Positions 12,060 to 25,715 of a stretch of 64,000 nucleotides of DNA are shown one piece after another; within the stretch, counting starts at the first letter, position 1, and the number at the start of each line of letters is the position of its first letter. Source of the DNA: Neocallimastix lanati (nom. inval.). Taxonomy: Eukaryota; Neocallimastigomycota; Neocallimastigomycetes; Neocallimastigales; Neocallimastigaceae. Made by a program: the position numbers and the translations under genes. The DNA is taken from contig JACVTC010000053.1 in assembly GCA_016946835.1 (NCBI GenBank), positions 1,033,252-1,097,251 on the forward strand. Direction: 5' to 3'. The notes beneath the pieces were generated by a model that was not told where the DNA came from, made no database searches, and saw only the letters and a program-made list of their open reading frames with translations.

Positions 12060-14270
12060 ACAGCATTTTATAATATTTAAATATTATTGACGAATATGTA
12101 TCAATGAAGTCCTGTCCTGAAATTTTTTGAAAACAATGGATCATTAGTCCAGCCTTATTCGTATTATTGTCTATTATCTTAGTATCTATTTTGTATCAAT
12201 AATGTGGGCTTTTTTTTTTTTTTTTTTGTAATTTTATCAATAATTTTCATAATATTGTTTTCATACATTTGGAAAGTTCTTCCTTTATTGGTATTTTCCA
12301 AACTTCACTATCATTTGAATTTATAGCTTTCTCGTATGTGTTTAGAAGATTCGTTTAAATATTTAAAACTTTATTTCCATTATAGTTTTCATTGTTTTTT
12401 AATTTATTTTTTTTTAATAGTCAAGTGGTTCAGTATCAGAGTCGTAGGAGTCTTCAGTATCTTCATTAAATAATATTTTTCTATTTGTTAAGTATTTTTC
12501 TAATGGGTAATTCCAGCTGATTTGCTAAAGATCAATTCGTTAGGAATTTTATTGTCAATACTTTGGTGAGGATTAAGATCTGATTAATAAACAGTCTATA
12601 GAATAACAGAATCTCAGAAATTTAAAAGAAGTTTTGAAGAATTTAATAGAATTTTTTCAGAATAATTTAGAGTTTAGTTTAAACGTCCAACACGGCTGTT
12701 TCATTGTGAATTACCAGAGGGAAGAATGGATACAATTAGTACCATTATTTTCAAGTAAAGTAGTTAAATTTTTGTTAATATATTAAATGGCGTTATAAAA
12801 TTTAACATTAATTAATAATTTTATATGTGGCTGTGATAGAAATAAATTTAATAAATTTAACAAAAAACGTCAAAAACATCATATTTATTTTTTATTAAAA
12901 ATATCCAACATATTCTAGAAAAATTGCTAAGGAAAGTAAAGTAATAACTAAAGTCGTTAAAAGGATTTTCAAATTTACCAACCATAAAGTAAAGTCAATA
13001 TTAAAAACGTGATTTTTAGAAATTACATTATTAATTGGTAAAGTATCAAAATAAAAAAAGTTTTCGTCATCAAAGAAAATATTATCAATTAATTTATTGT
13101 TTTAAAATATTTGTAATCTGTCTATATTAATAACCCGCTTCATAATGAGAGTGTAATTATTTTAAATATAGAATGTGTGGAAATTAAATTATTTTTTTTT
13201 ACTTTTGACGTGTGATGAACGTCAAATAAATAAATCTATTATTTTTGTATTTTCCTTTATAAGTTCCAACTTGTTCAACTTTATCTATTTTCTATTAAGA
13301 TAAATAATGAATTTTGTTACTTTTATTACTGATATTTTTTAAAATCATTGATATATTTTATTAAATATTCCCAGAAAAATTAGTGAATGTTTCATTGTTA
13401 AATACGTTATCATGATTAATTTCATTTTCACTTTCATAAATTTTTTCATCATCATTATCAATATTAATTTTGCTTGAATGATAATAATTTTTATAATTAC
13501 CTTTTGAATTACATTTATTTTTGAAATTATTTATATTGTTTTAATAATTATTATATCCATATGATTCCTTCAAAATAACTTGTCTGTTCAAAAAAAATTG
13601 TACCTTGTTCTTAATTTACTTATTAAATCATTAAAAGATTTAAAACTATAAATAGGAAGAGAATTGATTTCAATATTATCAAATTCATTTATGGAATATT
13701 GAAGTTTCTTTTTTTTCATTCATGGGTTCGATTTCGAGATTTTACATTCATTTTTATGTTGCTCGTGTAATTCATTTAATTCATTTACATAGCATAAATA
13801 GTCAATATTATTAATTATTAAATTAAAAATTTTAGATTTTAATAATATTCAAAAGAATTTTGCCGGATTATATCATCTGAAAGGTCATTTTACACCCTTA
13901 TAAATATGTTTGGTTTAACTTACTTATACTATTAATACTAATTGACTGGACGCATTATCAGATTTAATCTGATCTCTATTCATATGATTAATTATTTATT
14001 TCTTTTTTAAGTAAAATTTCAAGGTGATTTGGCCATTAAATATCTTTTTTTAAATGGATCATACCACTCAAGAATATTGTCTCTGGATAATATGAAATTC
14101 TTTATCTGACAGACAGATTCTGTTAGATTACCATAATATTTATTAACAGTAATATTTTTAATAGTATTATTAGAATCTTCATTGGAAAAGGAATCATCAT
14201 CACTATAGTCATTAATATTGTTTTAATCAATGAGGGGTAAAGTCTCATTGACCTTAGAATCCATTGGAGT
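12060..14270 (-). pseudogene. decayed copia-type retrotransposon (gag to early reverse transcriptase)
   Basis: Translating the - strand in shifting frames recovers copia signatures in the right order. A gag-like start is near 14262 (MDSKVNETLPL) with NFILSRDNILEWYDPF at about 14050-14110. A damaged zinc-knuckle-like stretch (NKCNSKGNYKNYY) lies near 13465-13515. An integrase core remnant resembling the NGRVERLN..L region is at about 12640-12760, and IPNELIF, a conserved integrase C-terminal motif, is near 12520-12550. The reverse transcriptase entry (TYEKAINSNDSEVW, KEEL) is at about 12265-12345, and the ARL...GQDFIDTYS region at about 12100-12170. Stops and frameshifts are everywhere, so this is an old, dead copy. 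No LTRs were recognised. It differs in sequence from both other copia elements in the window. Confidence 0.7.
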
Positions 14271-14342
14271 CAATGAACTAGAACTCTCTTTTATTTTTTA
14301 ATATTTTTTCTTTAACTCATTGATTAAAAAAATGAAAGAAAG

Positions 14343-14376
<34 letters not shown>

Positions 14377-14796
14377 TAAGTATAAAATAATATTATTAAA
14401 GAAAGAATTTTACAAAAATAAACTAAAAATTAGTCTTTTAATCAAATGGGACTCTTAATCTATTGAGAAGTTAAATTAAATGTGGTATATACACACAATA
14501 AGTATGTTTTATTATTTTATTAATTAATTATATTTCTTAATATTATAATAACAAGACTTAAATATAAAAATTATACATAATTCATAGATTTATACTATTA
14601 CAATACATGTTAATGTAATATAAAATTTATTATACTTTAATGTATAAATATTTGTATTACTTTACATTATTAACTTTATTGTTTATACAAAATTAGTTAT
14701 ATAAGAAAAGAAATAATTAATAAAATTTTTTAATAAAATTTATATAAACAAATAAATAAATGACAACAAATGAAAAATGAAAAGTAAAAACAAACA

Positions 14797-14836
<40 letters not shown>

Positions 14837-15065
14837 TTAAATACAAAATAATTTAAATATATATAAATATACATTTAAATTTAAGGCAAAATTAATTTAT
14901 AAATACTTAAAATTTAAAATATTAGATATATACTACAAATAATGAATATAAAAGTTTATCATTCTAATACAGAATATATATTTATTATTGAATATTCTTT
15001 TATAGAATAATGAATAATATATTTCCTTAGTATTTTAAAAGAAGTTTCTTGAAAAAAAAAAAAAA

Positions 15066-15098
<33 letters not shown>

Positions 15099-16683
15099 TA
15101 TAAAAATATATAATATGAAGTATAGGAAAAATTAATTTAAAATAATAAACTTTATTTAATATTATTAAAAATATTTTTATTTTTTTTTAAAAAAAATGAA
15201 TTATTTTAATTAATAAACATCTTTTGTTACACCAAAGTAAATTTAATAAAATAAAAAAAAAATAAAAAAAAAATATACTACACTACTCCTTTAATTACTA
15301 TTTATAAATATTAAATGTTAATATATAGAGTAATTAAAGGAGTAGCTTATATATATATAGAATATGTAAATAATGAATATCAATACTTTTTTTTTTAATT
15401 TAATTATATTTACAAAGTACCTTAGTTTTTCAAATCTTATTTTTATATTAAAATTTTAATTTTTTTAAATAATTTATAAATCATAACTTTGGGGCATGTT
15501 TAATTAATATTTTCCCTTAAGGAGTAGATATTGCTCCTCATATCCAAAAACTTTTAGTAATAGTAAATATTTTAAGTTTATTTATTTAATTTAAAATTTT
15601 TTAAAATATTTATTATACATATAATTAATAAATGCTTTGTGATATTTATTAATACATAAAAATTAATATACAAGTATATTTCTAGTATATACACATAAAA
15701 AGTATTATATAGTGATGTGATATAATTTAGAATAGGATAAGATATATGTTTTTATGTATGTTTTTACAAGAACCTTCTTTAAATGATTTTTGAAAAATTT
15801 AAATCAATACACATGGCTGATTCATCTAAATATATAAAATAATTATTTAAAATATTTTAATTATCTAATTTTTTTTATAATTATTATATATTTATATATA
15901 TATAAAATAAAAATATTTATTCTGAAATATATATTAACAATAAAATATTATATATAATTTTTATTATTACATAAAAATAAAATAATGGACATAAGATATG
16001 CTTATACTATTATAGTATAAATGAATTTTTTTTTTTTTTAATATATATTATTTAGCTTCATTTATATTGATATATAGATATATATATATAAATTTTTTAT
16101 GTTTTTAAAGATATAAATATTGATTTGATGCTCTATATATATAATATACTAAAAAAAAATCAGGCATAAATATTAATGATGTTTCAATTGATTTAATTAT
16201 ATAAAAATTTTTAAGAATGATATAATTTACAGAATATGAAATAATAAAAATTTTAAATATATAGAAAAAAAAAAAAAAAAAAAAAAAGATTTAATATATA
16301 AATTAAATTTTAAATTTAAATACTTTTACGAAATTTAATACTAATAATTTGACTTTCTATTTTAATGTAACTTTAAAGATTATTACATATAGTATTAAAG
16401 TGTAACAATTTAAAACATATATTTATATAAATATTAAATCTAAAAATTATATTTTTTTCTATAATACCAATAATAATATAATTTATAATATTAAAGGCAG
16501 TTAACTATAAAATATTATATTATAATTAGTATTATAATATTTGATAGTACGCTTCAAATTTAAAAATATATTTATATATATATATATAAAAATAATAATA
16601 ATATGAATAATCAAATAAATATTATCAATTATTAGAATTTTATTTGATTTGATATTTAATTTATATATAAATTTAAAATTTTT

Positions 16684-16720
<37 letters not shown>

Positions 16721-16960
16721 TTTTTTTTTATTATTTTATTATTATTATAATTAATATATATATTAATTTCATTACATTTTATTTTTAAATTAAGAATATA
16801 AAATAAATAATCCAAATTTAATAATATTGAATATTATAATATTGCAAATAGAAAATAAAAATAACATATAAGTTTCTTAGTTTTTTGATATATTAGAAAA
16901 AAAAATAAAAATTAAATTATATTTTAATAGAATATTTACAAATTAATACCATCACAATAC
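14271..16960. other. AT-rich intergenic region
   Basis: It holds A-tracts (about 14346-14371, 14799-14832, 16265-16287, 16690-16717 as T), an (ATA)n run (about 15067-15098) and a striking 17-bp inverted repeat described separately. An apparent ORF of about 100 aa at 16501-16815 is low-complexity Lys/Ile/Asn and not credible. No gene is seen. Confidence 0.6.
15283..15345. repeat. perfect 17-bp inverted repeat (hairpin)
   Basis: The arms CTACTCCTTTAATTACT (15283-15299) and AGTAATTAAAGGAGTAG (15329-15345) are perfect complements around a 29-nt AT loop. The arms contain GC-bearing cores and so are unlikely to be chance. A shorter AGGAG/CTCCT hairpin follows near 15521-15539. Confidence 0.85.
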
Positions 16961-16964
16961 AAAA

Positions 16965-17017
16965 ATGTTCAATTATTGAAAAGTAATTTATAAAAAAAAA
17001 TTTATTTTATTAATTAT

Positions 17018-17066
<49 letters not shown>

Positions 17067-18440
17067 TATTTAAATAATAAAATAAATATTCTAATTACTA
17101 ATAATAAATTTTATTCAATATTAATAGTACTCTCGAGACTTATTTTGAAAAGCAAAAGTGTTTCAAAAATTTAGTTAAAGAAATTCAATATTCTCTGCAA
17201 TCTAAAATATATAAAAAAAATAATTTCACTATTGAAGAATTCATTAAATACAAATGGAATATTTCAAAGTATCATTAATAAATTATATATATATAATAAA
17301 TATGAATAAAATATATGGATAATATGATAGTTAATTATTATTACTATTATTAAAAATTTAATTATGTTCTAGTTATTATTATTATTTTTAAAATTTAATT
17401 ACATTCTAAATATTAATATAATTTTATTCTATGTATTATTATTATTATAATTTAATTATATTTTAATTATAATTTGCTTTTGCTAATAAATAATTATATA
17501 TAAAATATTAATGTAATATTACTGATTATCTTATAATATACTATAGAGCTCGTAAGAATTTCCTAGTATAAATTTTAATATAATTAATTATGTTAATTTG
17601 AAATAATCCTTGATGAAATAATTATGATATTAAAATATAATGGTTTTTTTTTTTTTTTTTTTATATAAAATTTTTAAAAAGAAGCTTATCGTTATGTAAT
17701 TTCAGCTAAAATTATTGATCAACTTGAAGAATTTAATATCCAACCATATTATGAAAGAATCTGTAGAGCTTTATATAATTGTGCTAAAACCCCAAGTCAA
17801 CTAAAACTTTTATGGGGATCAGTTCTTCAAAGTGCAGAAAATAAACCAGATAATATTAATAGCTCTCATGTAATTAAGATGTGGAAAAAACTTTGTAGAG
17901 ATAAAAAATATTCTAAAATTTGTCATTATGAAGATGAAATCATAAATAAAGTAGAAGTATCTTTAAATAAGCGTTCAAAAGAAATAAGGCATAGCCAATT
18001 AAATAAAAATAACGAAAAAATAAATGATAATAAGTTTACAAAGATGAATTATTATTCAAACAATGGTAATTTATCACAATCTTATCCTTCTCCAATTCTA
18101 AATATTCCCACTATATCATCTAATATTCCAATGGTTATTCCTAATGAATCAATTGAATATAAAAGTTCTTTATTTTCTTATCCTTCACCGATATCAAGTA
18201 AATTAACTATTTCTTTAAATGACACTCTTCAACATAATCATCGATCAACTTCATACAATATTTATAAATCAAATGTTATTGCAGTTCCATCTAACCCAAA
18301 TATTACCGTTACTGGCTATCCAATTATTAAGGTTCAATATCCATTTCCTTCCATTAATCATTGAAAAATCCATTCTATTTTCAAATTATCCTGTAATACA
18401 ATCATCTCAACCACAAAATCAACAGCAACAAATCATATAT
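16965..18440 (+). pseudogene. paralogue A: bacterial-regulator-like domain protein, damaged at both ends
   Basis: It shares its exon layout with the gene at 24588-26315. Exon 2 is 17128-17268 (141 nt, acceptor TTAATAG, donor GTATCA). The micro-exon AGCTC is at 17547-17551, between ATAG and GTAAGA. Exon 4 runs from 17682 (after AAAAAG). The protein core (EEFIKYKWNIS, EAYRYVISAKIIDQLEEF-type reading across the junctions, MWKKLCRDKKY, CHYEDEI) is close to its paralogue. Two faults are seen. The candidate exon 1 (ATG at 16965) hits TGA after four codons and is out of phase. Exon 4 stops at 18364, whereas the paralogue-like tail (FSNY, Gln-rich, ending YYY) continues in the next frame to about 18449, consistent with one extra T near 18343. 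It is a degenerating paralogue, or a gene with sequence errors and a different first exon. Function is unknown. Confidence 0.65.
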
Positions 18441-18449
18441 TATTATTAA

Positions 18450-20085
18450 TTATTAATTATTAATTATTGATATATTATATATTTTTACATTATAAGCCCT
18501 ATAGATTATATAAATATTAATATAAATTGATAAAAAATAAAATTTTAATGATTATGAATATACTTTTATCAATTTATATTAATATTTCTAATAAATAATA
18601 AGTACAGAAATAAGAGTAGAAATAAATATAAGAAAAAAAAAAAAAAAAAAAAAAAAGATAAAATAATATAAAAACAATATTATTTTTATATTAATTATTA
18701 TTTTATTATTACTATTATATTTTTATTATATAATTATATTATTAAATTATATTATTAGTATATACTATAATTTATATTACCAATAAATTATATTTTTTTT
18801 TTAATAAATTAAATTCAACACTTTTTTATTTTATTTATATTATTTATTTAAATATAAATTAGATATTATTTAATTTTTAACTTTTTTGGAAATATGTAAT
18901 TTTTTCATATTATATTAAATAAAATTTGCAAATTAAATTAAATTTTACATCAAAAAAAAAAAAAAAAGTTACTTTATTTTGGGGGAATAAATATTGATTT
19001 TTTAATAAAAATAATTATGTTCATTTTAATATAAAAAAAATATAAATATTTATTTAAATTATTATAAAATAGATTATTATTTATAATTTTAATCTGTTTT
19101 AGCAATTAATTTTTATTCTGTTTAATATGCGGTATGTATTTAAATAAAATATAATAAATATAGTTTGACATAAAATATTTATATATATATAATTAAAAAA
19201 TAAGATCTAAATTTACCATTTCTTTAAACAAAAAAAAAAATAATAATAGTAGTAATAAAAAATATTTTACATAATATTATTATATTGATATATATAATAT
19301 ATATCATTTGTATATATTTTTAAAAATAGTTTAAAACGAAATATTATTTAAATAAATAAAATAAAATAAAAAAATATATTATTTGAAAATATTGAATATC
19401 AATTATATAATTTACATAATTGAATTCAAAAAATTATAAAAAATAATAAATGATATTATGTATTAATAAACTTTTATATATAAATTTTAATTAAATAAAT
19501 AAAAATAATTTTTATAATTTTATTAATTTAAAATAAAAAACTATTTATTTTATTCTATTTTGTTGATTTCTTTTTTTTTAAATATATATATATATATAAA
19601 TTAAAAATATTTATTTAAGAAATAAATAAATGAATAAATAATTGAATAAATAATTATTTCTAATATATATAATTTTTGTAAAAATAAATAAATATTTTTG
19701 AATAAAATAATTTGAATTGTTTAATTTCATTTAAAATTTATATTTATATATATATATATATATTAATTTTCTTCATTTTTTAATTTATATATAGATAAAA
19801 AATAAATATTATATTTATTTTTTTTATGGTGGATTTTATTTATTTTTTTTTTATAGTGGATTTTATTTATTGTTGTTTTTACTGTATTATATTATATTTA
19901 TTGTTATTTTTACTGTATTATATTATATATATATATATATATATATTTTATTATGGATTTCATTTATTGTTATTTTTACTATATTATATTATATTTATTG
20001 TTGTTTTTTTTCTGTATATATTATATTTTTTTTTGTTGTGGATTTTATTTATTGTTATTTTTATTATATTATATTTTATTTATTG

Positions 20086-20139
<54 letters not shown>

Positions 20140-20346
20140 GTAAATAAACTTGGTTTTTTAATACTACTCTTATTCAAATATTATTTATAATAATATATAA
20201 TAGTATAAACAATAATGAATATAATCCACATAACAATAAAAATTGAAAATTACTCTTTGCTTTTTAATAAATCATATAAATAAGAACAATAATGATTAAA
20301 AATAAAATATATATGTTGATATTAAATTCCACGAGCCAAAAATTTG

Positions 20347-20390
<44 letters not shown>

Positions 20391-22126
20391 TTGAAACTTT
20401 GTTTTTTCATAATTCATAATTATTCAAAATTATTTCCTAATAAGGAAATTAACATATTAATATAATTTAAATTAAAAATAAAATAAATAAAAATTGAATT
20501 TTTATTATTCAAATCTATAATTATTGCTAAATTAGGAAATATTAATATTTACATAATAAAAATACTATTTTAAAAAATGATTTCTATATAATTATTTGCA
20601 TATATTATTTTCATTAATGTTATCGTTGTTATTATTTATTTACCATTATTTATCGTCCGTATTTATTAAGGAAGATTCCATAATTTTAATTATTTATTAA
20701 AATATTACAATTTTTTAAACATTAATGCTTTTTTAATTATATTTATTATTTATTAAAACTTATTAACTTATTAATTCAATTATTTAATTATTATTATCCG
20801 AACAATAATAATGATAATAAAGATAAAATTTATTGTCTATCATTGTTAAACTATTATTGCTATTATTATTAATATTTATGATCACTTTTTATTTATTTAT
20901 AATTTTTTATTTATAATTTATTTATTTTTTAATAACTATTAATTATTTATTATTAAAAAAAAATTAAATATTTCTTTATTATTAATGTTTTCTTTTGTTT
21001 TTTGTTTTTTGTTTTTTTTGTTATTAACATTTATCCAAAAATAAGTATAAAATTTTAAAACATTATCAATAGGTTTACCTTCAACTTTTTTTTTATTCTA
21101 TTCCTTTGTAAACCTAACATATTCACAATATATATATTAATGGTTTTTTTCAACTTAATTGATAGTAAATAATAATAAAATTCATTAAAGCAAGACACTT
21201 TAAAGTTTTATTAAAAAAATAAAAGAAAGTTTTTATAAATTTAATAATTTTTTTTTAAATTATTTTTAATACTTCAAATCCTTATTAATATTTAAATTCT
21301 TTAATATTTAATATTTTTTTTATAAAATTTTTAATATTCAAAAAAAAAATAAAAATAAATAAAAATTTAATAAAAAGGTATTTATGCTTTAATTACTATT
21401 AAAGTTAGTAAATATTTAATATCCTTTTTCATCTATTTTAATTAATTGAAATGAATATAAATTACATTAAAATTATAACACTTTCAAAGTTTAATTAATA
21501 TTTTTATATATATATTTTCATTTCATATTTTTTTTATCACTTTAAAATATATTATAATAATAAAAATATTTATTAAAAATATTATATTTCAATTTTTTTT
21601 AATTATTATTATTATTATTATTTAATTTTAAAAGAATTCAATACTGTAATGAAAAATATTGAAAAAAAAAAAATTACAATATTTCAGTAGTTTTCAATAA
21701 TTATTAATAATAATAATTATTATTATTTAAAAAACATCTTCATTTAAAAAAACAATAATTATTATTTTAAAAAGTCTTTTAAAAAGTTATATCTAAAATT
21801 ATATAAAAATACTTTTATTAACCTGATATTTTATTTATAATTTTTTTTTGTTTGTTTGTTTGATTTTATATTTTTTTTTTTTTTTGTAATTTAAATCTTT
21901 ATTTATTATAATCATCATTATTAATAAAAATTTCTAAATTGGGTTAATTAAATGTTAATATATATAATATGCTGTACTCTTGATCATGTCAATATTTCTA
22001 ATACTCCTTTATTTTTTTTTTTTTATTAAAAATAAGATATCAATTCCTCAAAATAAAGATTATATCTATCCATTTTTTTAAATAAATAAATATTATAATT
22101 TCATTAAAATAATTTATTTTTTAATT

Positions 22127-22160
<34 letters not shown>

Positions 22161-23202
22161 TGATGGTTTAAATATTTAGTCTATAAATGTATGATCTATC
22201 ATATAAATTAATATTACCTAATATAGATAAAATTATGTCTAGATTAGTTTATATTTTTTTTAATTTTTTAATTTTTTATATATTTAGCCGATAAAATAAT
22301 ATTATTATAAGGTTATAATAAAAAATTGATGAGGTCCTTTTTTTATTAAAAAAAAATATTATATTTATTTAATTATTTAATTATTTAATTATTTAATTAT
22401 TTAATATCAAAAATTAAATGACTTTTCAAATAAATATATATAAATAAATAATTTAAAATTATATTTTTAAATTAACTTTTATATTACATATTTACAAATA
22501 TTTACAATAAAATCCTAATTGTTTAATAAATAAACCGTTAATTTATTTTAACATAAACACAAAAGTTTATTATATATTAAATGATTTAAAATTATTTTTA
22601 TTCTCATATTAGATAAAAAAAAAAAAAAAGTTAAATATATAAATATATTAAATTGGAGAATGATATTTTAAGTGAGATAAAAAAATATATATATTAATAT
22701 TCTTTTCAAAATAAATCCAGAATTTTTTTTTTATTTTATTTTTTTACATAAATAAATTTTATAAAAACTTTATTTCAAATTTTTAAAAAAAAAATTAAGA
22801 AACATTTTTAATATATAAATTTAGAGAAAAGGAAATTCTATTTATTATCATATTTAAATTAATATTTATGTTTTTTTATGTATTATTAATAAATTATTAA
22901 TATACTATATTATTTTAAAATACAAAATTTTAAAAAATATTAATCTTAATAAATAATAATTTTTTTTTTTTTTCCTTTGTTATAAACTTAATAATTTAAA
23001 ATTTTTAATATTTATATTTTATTTTTAAATATCTTTTTCTTTTCATTATATATTATACTATATTTTTTAAAAAACTCTTTATAAATTTCAATTGTAGTTT
23101 ATATTTATATCATTTTAATAAATATTCATATTAGCAATTATATTTATTATATGAATATTATATAATATATTATTTTTAAGGATCTTTATTTTCAGAAATA
23201 AC

Positions 23203-23237
<35 letters not shown>

Positions 23238-23334
23238 AATTATTATTATTATTATTATACAGATAATTTTATTTTTAATATTTTATTGCTGTTAGTATGA
23301 TTATTCTCACTATTTTCTATATAATTTCAATTTT

Positions 23335-23369
<35 letters not shown>

Positions 23370-24587
23370 TATTAATACTAAATATTTATTAAAAAATTTA
23401 TAGTTATATATTAATTAGTTTTTATTACTTTAAATACTATTATATATTGTGATTTTATCATTCATTACCATCTTTTTTTTAAAAAAAATATAGAGAGAGA
23501 GAGAAAAGAGGATATAAAATATTAGTAATAATATTTTTTATGGTTAATTATTATAATTGTTTTTATCACAAAATGATTAATATGTTAATGTATGATTTTA
23601 TGGTAAATTAAAATTTATATATGTTTATAATCTTTTCATTTAGATATTTATATTTAATCATATTCATCCATAATCTTTTTATTTAGATATTCTTATTTAT
23701 TCATATTTATCCATATTATTTTTATTATTATTATTATTATTAATTATATTAATTAATAATGAAATATATATGTTTTAATTATATATAATTTAATAACTTT
23801 TAAATTTTTAAATTAATAAAAATGAAATAAAAATGAAAAGAAAAATAATATGAAAGATGAAATGAAATGAAATAAATAATATGTAAATCTTTAATTAATA
23901 ATTAAATATTTATATTATATAAATATTAAATTATTATCAATATATTATTTTGTAATTTAGCGAATAAAATTTTTCTTTTTCTTTTTTTTTTATTTTTCTT
24001 TTTTACCATAAAAAAATATTTACCCGTAAAAAAAAATAAAAAATAAAATTATATTAAAAAAAATAAAATAAAATAAAATAAAATAAAGATATAAGTTGTA
24101 TATATAAATAAATTCAGTTTAATTAATATATTTTTTTGTTTATTTAAATTATAATTTTATTATATTTAAAAAAAAAAAAGAAAAAAAAAAATTAAAAAAA
24201 AAATGCCGCATATAAAAATTTTTAACATTACACAAATTTTAAATATTAATAAAATTTAATAATATTTGAAAAACATATAAATAGAAATATTTCATCTTTT
24301 TTTTTTTTAATTTTTATTAATTTTAATAATATTATCATCAGTCTAAATATAATATCAAATAAAGTTTTTCTTTAAAAAATATTTCAATTTATATTTTTTT
24401 TTTTTATTTGTTTCTGTTTTTTATTTTATTTTTATTTAGAAAAAAAATATATATAATAAAACATAATAAAAAAATTTTTTTAAAACTATACTTTAAAAGA
24501 TTATATAAATATTTTAATTATTTTAGCACACTACCCCCAAGTAATTAAAATATAAAAAAAAACAATATATATATATATACAACAAAA
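18450..24587. other. long AT-rich intergenic region
   Basis: About 6 kb of A/T-rich DNA with homopolymers (about 20346-20388 A, 22129-22159 T), AT dinucleotide runs, a (TTA)n microsatellite at about 20088-20140, a TTTAA-rich run at 22370-22403 and a 9-bp inverted repeat TAGGTTTAC/GTAAACCTA at 21070-21116. The apparent Tyr/Leu/Ile ORFs at 19826-20190 are translated AT repeats. I see no gene, RNA or transposon. Confidence 0.65.
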
Positions 24588-25143
24588 ATGCAAAATAGTA
24601 TAATTCTTCAAAAGTAATGTGTTAAAAAAAAATATATTTTATTAATTATATTTATAAAGATTTTTTTTAAAATATATATATATTTATATTAATTAACTAA
24701 TTAATTAATTATATAAATTTACAGTACTCTTAATGCTTACTTTGAAAAGCAAAGAAGCTTTAAAGCTTTAGTTAAAAGCGTTCAAAGATCATTACAATCT
24801 AAGGAATATAAATTATATACCTGTACTTTTGAGGAGTTTATTAAATCAAAATGGAATATTTCAAAGTAATTATATAATAGTTTATAAAAAAAAAACAACT
24901 TCAAAAAAGTTTTTAATGAATATTAAATATTAATATATTATTCTTTTATCTATTATATTTTTTAAAAAAAAATTAAAAATTAAAACTTTCAATTTTTCTT
25001 TTAAAACTCATGGAATTATAAAAATATAGAGCTCGTAAGTATTATTAACAAAATTGTTATATATATATATATATATTGTATTAACTATATAAAAATAAAT
25101 TATTACTTTTTTTTTTAATTTTGATACTAACATTTAACTTTCT

Positions 25144-25191
<48 letters not shown>

Positions 25192-25677
25192 CAAATTTAA
25201 TAGAAGCTTACCGTTATTTAATTTCAGCAAAAGTGATTGATCAACTTGAAGAATTTGAAATTCAACCATGCTATGAAAGAATTTGTAGATCTTTATACAA
25301 TTGTGCCAAAACTTTGAATCAAATGAAACTTTTATGGGGTTCTGTTCTTCAAACCGCTGGAAATAGACCAGACTGTATTAACAGTTCTCACGTTAATAAA
25401 ATGTGGAAAAAACTTTGTGCTGATAAAAAATATGATAAAATATGTCATTACGAAGATGAAATTATGAATAGGGTTGAAAGATCTTTAAATAAGCATTCCA
25501 AAGATGTTAAACAAAAGCAATTATATAATAAAGATATCAAAAAAAATGATACGAATCCAAAGTCAGATTCTTATCAAATTTCATATTATCCTTCCCCTGG
25601 ATTAAATATACCTGTCATCCCATTAAATAATATAAATACCAGTAATAATAATAATGATGATAATACTAGTAATAGTT

Positions 25678-25715
<38 letters not shown>

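Noticed and set aside
16501-16815. Lys/Ile/Asn-rich 104-aa - strand ORF
   Set aside because: Low-complexity translation of AT-rich DNA with a homopolymer core.
19826-20190. three overlapping Tyr/Phe/Leu-rich ORFs
   Set aside because: They arise from AT repeats ending in (TTA)n. All frames are open for the same reason, with no start context or domain.
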